Origin: DATMER01 sp036277235
GTDB lineage: Bacteria > Acidobacteriota > Thermoanaerobaculia > Multivoradales > UBA5704
Assembly (NCBI GenBank): GCA_036277235.1
Contig: DASUNJ010000228.1
Location: 1-16,392, forward strand
DNA length: 16,392 nucleotides
Direction: 5' to 3'
Made by a program: the position numbers and the translations under genes. Positions 9,801-15,819 of this stretch are shown piece after piece (position 1 is the first letter of the stretch; the number at the start of each line of letters is the position of its first letter). The notes beneath the pieces are model-generated. The model was not told the origin of the DNA and did no database searches. It saw only the letters and a program-made list of their open reading frames with translations.

Positions 9801-12800
9801 TGCCTCTGACGCCCAACGGCAAGATCGATCGCCGGGCGCTCCCCGAGCCTGAGAGGACAAGGAGTGGGCTCATCACAGGGTACATGGCGCCCCGCACGCC
9901 CGCCCAGGAGGTCCTCGTAGGAGTGTGGAGCCAGGTTCTGGGGATCGGCGAGATCGGCATCCGAGACAACTTCTTCGCTCTGGGAGGCGACTCGATCCGC
10001 AGCATCCAGGTCGTGGCACTCACCCGTGAACGGGGGCTGCCCCTGAACCTGCCGCAGCTTTTCCAGTTTCAAACGATCGCCGAGTTGGCCGCTGCGGTCG
10101 AGGATGGTGAGGTGGAGACTCTGCCCTCGACCTCTCCCTTCGAGTTGATTTCGGAAGCGGACGGGCGCCTCTTGCCGGAGAGGCTGGAGGATGCCTATCC
10201 CCTGGCCCTGCTCCAGGCGGGAATGCTTTACCACATGGACCTGGCGCCCGAGGAGGCGCCGTACCACAACGTGGATAGCTGGTGGATCCGGGCCCCCTTC
10301 TCAGCCGATGCATTTCAAGAGGCCGTGGACCGCGTGGTCGCGCGCCACCCAATGCTCCGGACCTCATTCGACATGACGGGCTTCAGCGAGCCCCTCCAGC
10401 TCGTCCATCGCGAGGCGTCCATGCCGGTCCTGGTGGGAGACCTGCGAGGGCTGACCCGCGAGGAGCAGGAGAGGTTCGTCGATGGGCTGGTCCGGGCCGA
10501 GAAGCGGCGCCTTTTCGACTTCGCCCGACCGCCGCAGCTCCGCTTCTTTCTCCACCGGCGCACCGAAGACACGTTCCAGTTCACACTCACCGAGAACCAT
10601 GCCATTTTCGACGGCTGGAGCGTCCATGCGACCCTGGGGGAGATCTTCTCCCATTACTTCGCCCTCCTCGACGCAGCTCCGCTGCCGGCCGAGCCACCCC
10701 TCGCGCTCACCTATCGCGACTTCATCGCCATGGAGCGGCAGACGCTGGAGTCCGAGCAAGCGCAGAGGTACTGGGATGCGAAGCTTCGCGACAGCTCCTT
10801 CATCGAGCTGCCCGCCCGGTCCAGACCGCGGACGGAAGGCGGACATCGGTTCCGGGTCGAGCCGGTGGCGATCACCGATGAAATGTTCAGCAAGCTCAAG
10901 GAGCTCGCGCGGGAGGCGGCGGTGCCGCTCAAGAGCGTTCTGCTCGCCATGCACCTCAAGGTGATGAGCTTGGTGAGCGGGCAGAATGATGTCGTGACCG
11001 GCGTGGTCACGAACGGCCGTCCCGAGCGTCTGGAGGGGGAGCAGCTCCGCGGCCTGTTCCTCAACATGGTCCCGCTTCGCGTGGACCTGGGCGGAGGAAG
11101 CTGGGTGGATCTGGTGCGCCGCACCTTTGCGGCCGAACGGGAGATGCTGCCGTTCCGCCGCTACCCCTATGCCGCGCTCCAGCGCCGCTGGGGCCGTGCC
11201 GCGCTGGTCGACGTGGTCTTCAACTACATCCACTTCCACGTCGTCGCCGACCTGTTGCGGTCAGGGCGAATCGAAGTGCTGGATTTCAAGAAGGCCGAGG
11301 GCTCGAACTTCAAGCTGCACGTCGTCTTCGCGCAGCACATGACCGGGTCAGGGCTGCGGCTCTCCGTCGAGTACGACACCTGGGCCGTCGACGAGGAGCT
11401 GGCGCGGCGGATTGCGGACTTCTACCGGCGCGTGCTCGCGGCGATCACCTTCGAGCCGGCGCGGCGGCACGACGCCGAGCCCTTGCTCGATTCCGCTGAG
11501 CTCCAGCGGCTGATGGTGGAGTGGAACGACACCCACGCACGGACGGATCCGCGCGGCTTGTGTGAGCTTTTCGAGGAGCAGGCGGCCCGCTCCCCCGATG
11601 CGGTGGCAGTCTCCTCGGCAGGAGGGGCATTGAGCTATGGCGAGCTGAACCGGCGCGCCAACCGGCTCTCCCGCGCCCTGGCTGTGCGCGGCGTCGGGCC
11701 GGAATCGGTGGTGCCGCTGCTGTTCGAGCGGGGGCCGGATCTGCTCGCGGCCATGCTCGCGGTCTTCAAGGCGGGAGGGGCCTACCTGCCGCTCGACCCA
11801 TCCCATCCGCCGGTTCGCCAGGCGCAGACGCTACAACAGAGCGGCGCAGTGCTCGTCCTGGCCGGACGGAACACGCGGTCATCCCTGGAAAGCGCGATTT
11901 CCGGCTGCAGCGGCGCTGCCCCTCGAGGGCTGGTCTTCGAGGAGCTCCTGGCGGAGGAGCAGAGGGAGGACAACTCGGCCTCTCCGCGTCGCCCACACAG
12001 TCTCTCCTACGTGATCTACACGTCGGGCTCCACCGGCGTGCCGAAGGGCGCGATGGTGGTGGACCGCGGCATGGTCAACCACCTCCATGCCAAGATCCGC
12101 GATCTCGGCCTGAGCGACGGAGACGTGGTCGCGCAGACGGCGTCCCAGTGCTTCGACATCTCGGTCTGGCAATTCCTGGCACCGCTGGTGGTCGGTGGAC
12201 GTGTCCATGTGGTGGAGGACGGGGCCGCGCACGATCCTCTGGCCCTGGTGCGGTCGGTGGCGGCGGACGGGATCACGGTGCTCGAAACGGTGCCGTCGCT
12301 GCTGCGCCTGATGCTGGACGAGACGGGAGAGGCCGCGGCGTCTCTCGGCAGCCTGCGATGGATGATCTCCACAGGCGAGGCCCTGCCGCCACGGCTATGC
12401 CTCGACTGGCTGCAGCGCTTCCCTGGAACTCCGCTGCTCAACGCCTACGGCCCGACGGAGTGCTCCGACGACGTCACCCACTGCGCGCTGCACCGCGTCC
12501 GGACCTGCGAGCCCGAGAGCGTCCCGGTCGGCCATCCGATCCTCAACACCCGCATCTACCTCCTCGATGCCGGGCTGCAGCCGGTTCCGGTGGGGGTGAC
12601 TGGGGAGATCTGGGTAGGTGGGGACGGAGTGGGACGCGGATACTTGCACGACCCGCTGCGGACCGCCGATGTCTTTCTGCCGGACCCGTTCGGCGGCGAA
12701 GCTGGCGCGCGCCTGTACCGGACGGGAGATCTCGGGCGGCATCTTCCGGACGGGGAGATCGAGTTCCTGGGCCGCATCGACCATCAGGTCAAGATCCGCG

Positions 12801-15800
12801 GCTTTCGTATCGAGATCGGCGAGATCGAAGCGGTTCTGGGGACACATCCTGCGGTGGCGCAGGCGGTGGTGCTCGCGCGGGAGGACGCTCCTGGCGACAA
12901 GAGGATCGCCGCTTACGTGGTGCCGCACTCCGGCGAGGCTCCGGGAGCTGGCGAGATCCAGGCATTCCTGCGTGAGCGGCTGCCCGCCCACATGGTTCCC
13001 GCCGCAGTGGTCCTGCTTCCGGAGCTGCCGCTGACCGCCAACGGCAAAATCGACCGCAAGTCGCTCCCGGTGCCAGAGCTTGAGGCGAAAGCGCTCTCGC
13101 ATCTGGCGCCGCAGCGCTCGCCCATGGAAGACTTGGTGGCGGCGGTCTTCTGCGAGGTCCTGCGGCTTGATCGGACCTCTCCCGAGGACGACTTCTTCGC
13201 CCTGGGCGGGCATTCGCTCACGGCAACCCGAGTCGTGTCGCGCGTGCGGCGATCCCTCGGCGCCGAGGTGCCGCTGCGCCTACTGTTCGATGCACCGACG
13301 GTGTCCGGCTTCGCCAGTCGGCTCGAGGCGGAGCTGCGCGGTGGCTCGCAACGGCAGGCGCCGCGAATCGAGGCGTTGCCGCGCGCAGGCGGGCTTCCGC
13401 TCTCCTTCGCACAGCAACGCCTCTGGATCCTGGCACAGCTCGAGCCGGACAACTCGGCGTACAACATGCCCAAGGCAGTGTTGCTGAGTGGTCGTCTTAA
13501 CGTTGCGGCCCTGACCGGCGCTCTAACGGAGTTGGTGCGGCGCCATGAGGTGCTGCGCACGACGTTCCACTCCGACGACGAGGGGCGCGCGGTTCAGGTG
13601 ATCGCCCTCCCTTCTCCATGGGCCATGCCGCTCGTGGATCTGACCGCGTTGCCGGCCGCCGCACGCGAGGGCGAGACGCAGCGCCTGGCGCGGCAGGAGG
13701 GCGCCCGAGCGTTCGATCTGGCTTGCGGCCCCCTGATGCGCGCAACGCTGGTCCAGCTCGATCCGGACGAGCACCTTGTGCTCTTTGCCCTGCATCACAT
13801 CGTGAGCGACTTCTGGTCCATGGCCGTGCTGGTGAGGGAGGTCTCGGCGCTCTACGATTCGCTCTCCCGCGGACTGCCCTCTCCGCTGCCGCCGTTGCCC
13901 ATCCAGTACGCCGACTTCGCGGCCTGGCAGCGAGCATGGATTCAAGGGGAGGTTCTCGAGGACGAGCTCTCGTACTGGCGTCAGCGCCTCGCGGCCCCGG
14001 CACCGCCGTTGTACCTCGGAGGTCGCGAGCGTCCGGAGAAGCCGACCTGGCGTGGAGCGCAGTGCTCGTTCCGGCTGCCGCAGAGCCTGTCGCAAAAGAT
14101 CGCCGAGCTCGGCCGCCGCGAGGGAGTGACGCTGTTCATGACTCTGCTCGCTGGGCTCGAGATCCTGCTCTATCGCAGGACGGGCCAGACGGACTTGGTG
14201 GTGGGTACCGACATTGCCAACCGCAACCGGGCCGAAACCGAGAGCCTGATCGGCTTTTTTGTCAACCTGCTCGCATTGCGCGTGGATCTGTCTGGAGGCC
14301 CTCGCGTCCGCGACGTGATGGCGCGTGTGCGCGAGGTAGCCCTCGGGGCTTATGCCCATCAGGATCTGCCGTTCGATCAACTGGTGCGCGCCCTGCGCCC
14401 GGAGAGGACCCTCGCCCATTCACCGCTGTTCGACATCCTGTTCGTGCTTCAGAACGCTCCGGAGGAGAGCCTCGATCTCCCTGGCCTGGCTCTACGGCCC
14501 TATGAGATCGACCATGGGACATCGCGATTCGAGCTCTCGCTGTTCCTGGCCGAAACACCGGAGGGGATCGCCGGAAGCTGGGTCTACAAAAGCGACCTCT
14601 ACGACAGCGGGACCATCGATCGTCTATCCACCCAGTACACGTCTCTGCTCGAGGCGATGGTCCGCGATCCGGACAGCTACATCGACGACCTCGAGCTCCA
14701 AACTGCTGCCGAGAAGAAGGAGGGAGCCCTCATGGAACCCGTCAACCACGAAAAGCCGAGCTTCAGAAAGCTCGCCAGGATCAAGCCTCGCGCGGTCAGT
14801 CTGCCGGAGGAGGGTCTCGTCCTTATGGGTCCCCTCGACGGCCGGGAGTTTCCCCTGGTCGTCGAGCCGAACGTGCCCGACATCGACCTCGCCGAATGGG
14901 CCGCCGGCAACCGGGAACTGATCGAGGACAAGTTGGCGAAGCACGGAGCCATCCTCTTCCGTGGCTTTCAGCTCCCCATGATCCGGGATTTTGAGAAGAT
15001 CGCCTCCGCCATCTGCCCGGACCTCTACGGCGACTATGGCGATCTGCCGCGTGAGAAGCAGGGGGAGAGCGAAAAGATCTACGAATCGACACCTTACCCT
15101 CCGGACAAGACAATTCTGTTCCACAACGAGAGCTCCCACATGCACATGTGGCCGCTGCGGCAGTTCTTCTACTGTGCAACGGCTGCACAGGAGGGGGGCG
15201 AAACCCCGATTGTCGACTGCCGCCGGATTTATAAGTGCCTCGATCCCGAACTCGCCGAGAAATTTGAGACAAAAGGCCTGCTCTACGTGCGCAACTTCAC
15301 CGGTGGTCTCGACGTAAGCTGGCAAGAGTTCTTCCACACCGACAACCGTACGCAGGTGGAGGCCTGGTGCCTGGAAGCGGGGATCGAGTGCGAGTGGCGG
15401 GAAGGAGACCGGCTGCGTACCCGCAAGGCGGCATTGGCGGTGGCGACCCACCCGAAGACGGGAGAGAAGGTCTTCTTCAATCAGCTCCAGCTTCACCATG
15501 TCGCTTGCCTGGAGCCCGAGGTGCGGGAATCGCTGCAGTCGCTCTTCTCCGAGGAGGACCTTCCCCGCAACGTCTGTTACGGCGACGGCACACCGATCGA
15601 AAACCCAGTCGTCGACCGGATCCTCGAGATCTATTGGAAGGAAAGTGCAAGGTTTCGCTGGCGAGAGGGCGATCTGCTCGCGCTCGACAACATGCTGGTG
15701 GCCCATGCGCGCAATCCCTTCCGGGGTCCCCGCAAGATCGCGGTTGCCATGGGCCGGATGTTGAAAAAAGAGGACCTTCCCGCTCCGGTTGGCGTGGGGT

Positions 15801-15808
15801 CCTTCTGA
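3836..15808 (+). CDS. Trimodular NRPS with C-terminal TauD hydroxylase (C*-A-PCP-C-A-PCP-C-A-PCP-C-TauD)
   Basis: This 3990-residue NRPS adds three residues and carries a hydroxylase. Domains in order: C* about 10-420, catalytic HH replaced (P136, G137, D141 kept); A1 about 446-938 (YTSGSTGKPKG at 590, D636, Lys 926 in PSGKVN); PCP1 Ser 982; C1 about 1043-1485 with HHVVTDGWS (H1173); A2 about 1500-2005 (Y1648, D1697); PCP2 Ser 2053 in GGDSI; C2 about 2116-2560 with NHAIFDGWS (N2254, H2255); A3 about 2573-3080 (Y2725, D2774); PCP3 Ser 3127; C3 about 3183-3622 with HHIVSDFWS (H3320); TauD 3633-3990. Pocket codes by eye: A1 D-V-R-N-V-G-Q-I-T (unassigned), A2 D-F-W-N-V-G-M-V-H (threonine code), A3 D-I-W-E-I-T-A-D-D (close to the diaminobutyrate code of the syringomycin type). 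There is no epimerase or thioesterase. The start is uncertain: GTG 3836 gives the longest frame, but ATG 3845, 3851 or 3854 fit the N-terminal length of the next gene better. Architecture is secure; A1 and A3 substrates are tentative. Confidence 0.97.
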   Translation: MSGMIMMQPSTDGFRLSPQQRRLWLVQQADPSPAYTARLAICIAGDLETSVLEAALRSLVARHEILRTDFHCMPGVRIPVQVIGIGDFQIEEADLGQASAEQREELLAAWPDEVRAFRARLVRLGAGEGMLQVCIPGLCSDAAGLASLFAEIVRGYETRLGGEEPGGEPLQYADLAEWQNDLLESGETELGREHWRRVWREPQTPGAPSPSGAKSGFQPCAMSVDLGLGAAARVGELAERLNASPRELLLTCWQALLWRLQGGGETVVGVAFDGRRHEVLAGSLGLLTRILPVRFEPHPGSPFATALAGVAEACAEASQWQEYFDFAMLPHQFDWMEIPKPRVAGGVTFSVLHQHADVDRFEIQLSCSTTRGCLGAELRYDGLRIPARVAELLSERFAALLGSVLATPQAPLEELEILGRSERRLLEAINESRADWPLAGGAHRLFEEQADRCPEAPAVVGEGRVLSYGELDEEANRLARYLRRLGVGPEVLVGVCAERSPQMVAGLLAVLKAGGVFVPLDPSYPRERLAWMLADSAAPVLLTHSQVVPALPTHGARVVLLDADAAPWKGESPERLPDVADPAHPAYVIYTSGSTGKPKGVVVLHHGLRNHLHWVQSVYGLTSEDRILQKTPLSFDVAVREIFWPLSAGACLILARPGGHQDVAYLAGLVAEHGITVLNFVPSLLQAFLEEPGASSCGSLRRIVSGGEALLPELARRCLERLPVRLHNQYGPTETTITATWWTVEEPGSQTVPIGRPVANARLYVLDRAMGLVPLDLEGELFVGGAGLARGYLGRPDLTAERFVPDPFSGEPGGRLYRTGDLVRLGTDGALRFLGRIDDQVKVRGFRVELGEIESVLAAHPAVQRAVVVAPRDESGRSRLVAYVVDGPSPAPAEELRRFLQEMLPEHMVPSAWVRLDSLPLTPSGKVNRRALPAPEEAVAPGEPAGELLGPVQEMLAGIWAHLLGPARIGSLDDFFALGGHSLLATQLISRVRDAFHVEMPLRTIFEAPRLADLAGRIEAGMRAGLEAQLPPLVRVSRDGIALPLSSAQRRLWFLHQLEPGSPAYNIPAAVRLYGHLDVPVLRAALGEIVRRHEILRTTFPSFGGQPSQLVHPPGAISLPVIDLRPLAAAQKQAQELVDTEVRRPFDLAGGPLWRAHVFLVGDEESVLLMTLHHVVTDGWSSGILVREMVALYTAFSSGAASPLPELPVQYADYAVWQRAWLQGETLGRELAYWRSQLADIPTSLELPTDRPRPAVWSYRGSTRPLALDSMLSERVEALCRRCGVTLFMTLLAAFQTLLHRYTGQVRVPVGSPIAGRDRSEIEGLIGFFINTLVVNADLAEDPGFSSLLHRVREVALAAHAHQSLPFERLVDELRPERNLSHTPLFQVVLVVQNTPQETFALPGLRMSLLPVDTRTAKFDLTLVMGRGDKGLAGYAEYNSDLFDTATVDRLLGHLACLLSAAVNDPETALSELPLLTEAERHQVLRSWNGEAAAIAAPVGTIHARFEAQAARQPHATAAIYEGERITYAELDVWANRIARRLLALGVGPEIPVGVCLEPSPGVLAALLGVLKSGGAYVPLDPAYPRERIAFTLEDAGISVVVTEERLVPSLPDSGVSLLRLEADRREIERESSESPGALALSSGNLAYVIYTSGSTGRPKGVQVTHGNVLRLLDATEPWFGFGLNDVWTLFHSFAFDFSVWEMWGALLYGGSIVVVPRAMTRSPEDVYRLLVRHGVTVLNQTPSAFRQLIRAEQEAGLSSVPPLRWIVFGGEALELQSLRPWIERHGDAAPGLVNMYGITETTVHVTYRPVRQADLDEGAGSVIGVPIPDLSVYVLDARQQPLPIGVPGEICVGGAGVSRGYLGRPGLTAERFVPDPFGTLLGSRLYRSGDLGRLLQNGDLEYLGRIDDQVKIRGFRIELGEIEAALTAHPALRETVVVARPDAAGERRLVAYVVPQGSSPAVEDLRSWLHHTLPEYMVPAAFVVLPMLPLTPNGKIDRRALPEPERTRSGLITGYMAPRTPAQEVLVGVWSQVLGIGEIGIRDNFFALGGDSIRSIQVVALTRERGLPLNLPQLFQFQTIAELAAAVEDGEVETLPSTSPFELISEADGRLLPERLEDAYPLALLQAGMLYHMDLAPEEAPYHNVDSWWIRAPFSADAFQEAVDRVVARHPMLRTSFDMTGFSEPLQLVHREASMPVLVGDLRGLTREEQERFVDGLVRAEKRRLFDFARPPQLRFFLHRRTEDTFQFTLTENHAIFDGWSVHATLGEIFSHYFALLDAAPLPAEPPLALTYRDFIAMERQTLESEQAQRYWDAKLRDSSFIELPARSRPRTEGGHRFRVEPVAITDEMFSKLKELAREAAVPLKSVLLAMHLKVMSLVSGQNDVVTGVVTNGRPERLEGEQLRGLFLNMVPLRVDLGGGSWVDLVRRTFAAEREMLPFRRYPYAALQRRWGRAALVDVVFNYIHFHVVADLLRSGRIEVLDFKKAEGSNFKLHVVFAQHMTGSGLRLSVEYDTWAVDEELARRIADFYRRVLAAITFEPARRHDAEPLLDSAELQRLMVEWNDTHARTDPRGLCELFEEQAARSPDAVAVSSAGGALSYGELNRRANRLSRALAVRGVGPESVVPLLFERGPDLLAAMLAVFKAGGAYLPLDPSHPPVRQAQTLQQSGAVLVLAGRNTRSSLESAISGCSGAAPRGLVFEELLAEEQREDNSASPRRPHSLSYVIYTSGSTGVPKGAMVVDRGMVNHLHAKIRDLGLSDGDVVAQTASQCFDISVWQFLAPLVVGGRVHVVEDGAAHDPLALVRSVAADGITVLETVPSLLRLMLDETGEAAASLGSLRWMISTGEALPPRLCLDWLQRFPGTPLLNAYGPTECSDDVTHCALHRVRTCEPESVPVGHPILNTRIYLLDAGLQPVPVGVTGEIWVGGDGVGRGYLHDPLRTADVFLPDPFGGEAGARLYRTGDLGRHLPDGEIEFLGRIDHQVKIRGFRIEIGEIEAVLGTHPAVAQAVVLAREDAPGDKRIAAYVVPHSGEAPGAGEIQAFLRERLPAHMVPAAVVLLPELPLTANGKIDRKSLPVPELEAKALSHLAPQRSPMEDLVAAVFCEVLRLDRTSPEDDFFALGGHSLTATRVVSRVRRSLGAEVPLRLLFDAPTVSGFASRLEAELRGGSQRQAPRIEALPRAGGLPLSFAQQRLWILAQLEPDNSAYNMPKAVLLSGRLNVAALTGALTELVRRHEVLRTTFHSDDEGRAVQVIALPSPWAMPLVDLTALPAAAREGETQRLARQEGARAFDLACGPLMRATLVQLDPDEHLVLFALHHIVSDFWSMAVLVREVSALYDSLSRGLPSPLPPLPIQYADFAAWQRAWIQGEVLEDELSYWRQRLAAPAPPLYLGGRERPEKPTWRGAQCSFRLPQSLSQKIAELGRREGVTLFMTLLAGLEILLYRRTGQTDLVVGTDIANRNRAETESLIGFFVNLLALRVDLSGGPRVRDVMARVREVALGAYAHQDLPFDQLVRALRPERTLAHSPLFDILFVLQNAPEESLDLPGLALRPYEIDHGTSRFELSLFLAETPEGIAGSWVYKSDLYDSGTIDRLSTQYTSLLEAMVRDPDSYIDDLELQTAAEKKEGALMEPVNHEKPSFRKLARIKPRAVSLPEEGLVLMGPLDGREFPLVVEPNVPDIDLAEWAAGNRELIEDKLAKHGAILFRGFQLPMIRDFEKIASAICPDLYGDYGDLPREKQGESEKIYESTPYPPDKTILFHNESSHMHMWPLRQFFYCATAAQEGGETPIVDCRRIYKCLDPELAEKFETKGLLYVRNFTGGLDVSWQEFFHTDNRTQVEAWCLEAGIECEWREGDRLRTRKAALAVATHPKTGEKVFFNQLQLHHVACLEPEVRESLQSLFSEEDLPRNVCYGDGTPIENPVVDRILEIYWKESARFRWREGDLLALDNMLVAHARNPFRGPRKIAVAMGRMLKKEDLPAPVGVGSF
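3863..5095 (+). other. Domain: histidine-less condensation-fold domain (C*, interface-like)
   Basis: The domain starts like any C domain (GFRLSPQQRRLWL) and keeps the fold-typical RHEILRT stretch, but where active C domains have HHxxxDG it reads IPGLCSDAAG (P136, G137, D141). With no catalytic His it should not form peptide bonds. The upstream protein already ends in an intact C domain that can do so. Domains of this kind, called interface domains in siderophore synthetases, recruit a beta-hydroxylase to the module. Its position directly after the stand-alone hydroxylase gene fits that role. The role is inferred; loss of the histidines is read directly. Confidence 0.8.
8330..10115 (+). other. 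Domain pair: threonine A domain and GGDS-type carrier
   Basis: The A domain has the binding code D-F-W-N-V-G-M-V-H, a standard threonine code, with the flanking sequences typical of that group (FDFSVWEMWGAL, NMYGITETTVHVTY). The carrier serine (2053) sits in GGDSI, not GGHSL as in the other carriers here. That D form is usual before epimerisation domains or D-type/modifying C domains, which agrees with the unusual C domain that follows. Confidence 0.85.
10181..11515 (+). other. Domain: atypical C domain (NHxxxDGWS), candidate Thr-modifying or D-type
   Basis: It opens with EDAYPLALLQAGMLYHMDL and contains RTSFDMTGFSEPLQLVH, features of the D-accepting/modified-residue branch of C domains and unlike the L-type C domains elsewhere in this protein. 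The first His of HHxxxDG is Asn (N2254); the catalytic second His 2255 and Asp 2259 remain. It follows a Thr module with no epimerase, and I see no extra His motif of dual C/E domains. Dehydration of Thr to dehydrobutyrine before or during condensation is plausible; a plain C domain with one changed His is the alternative. Confidence 0.65.
14717..14723 (+). promoter_or_regulatory. Shine-Dalgarno-like site inside the NRPS, before the fused hydroxylase
   Basis: AAGGAGG lies eight bases before an in-frame ATG at 14732 (Met 3633), exactly where the C domain ends and the TauD domain begins. Initiation here would give a 358-residue free hydroxylase, about the length of the stand-alone one at 2759-3808. 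Either the domain is also made separately, or this is the fossil start of a gene fused to the NRPS. The bases also encode a Glu/Lys linker (AAEKKEG), so chance cannot be excluded. Confidence 0.5.
14732..15808 (+). other. Domain: TauD/SyrP-type hydroxylase fused to the NRPS C terminus
   Basis: This is a complete second Fe(II)/2-oxoglutarate dioxygenase, residues 3633-3990 of the NRPS. Iron ligands are H3763-N-E3765 (HNESSHMHMW) and His 3957 (DNMLVAHARNP); Arg 3966 in GPRK should hold 2-oxoglutarate. It is clearly homologous to the stand-alone enzyme at 2759-3808 but well diverged (for example GGLDVSWQEFFHT against GDGLGITWQTAFQT), so it is not a recent copy and may have another substrate. It stands just before the gene that opens with the next C* domain, so its target is probably the residue on that protein's first carrier. 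Sampled rows here have lower GC than most of the NRPS. Confidence 0.92.
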
Positions 15809-15809
15809 T

Positions 15810-15813
15810 AGGA
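15810..15813 (+). promoter_or_regulatory. Ribosome binding site of the downstream NRPS gene
   Basis: AGGA lies six bases before ATG 15820 in the 11-base gap after the NRPS stop. It is modest in strength but well spaced, supporting the chosen start. Confidence 0.6.
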
Positions 15814-15819
15814 CGCTAC

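Noticed and set aside
10181..11515. Epimerisation domain after the Thr module
   Set aside because: The domain has C-domain features and is followed directly by an A domain with no separate C domain. If it were an E domain, the module would lack a condensation domain.
10181..11515. Dual condensation/epimerisation domain
   Set aside because: I could not find the additional N-terminal His-rich motif that marks dual domains, although the domain does belong near that branch; a phylogeny would decide.
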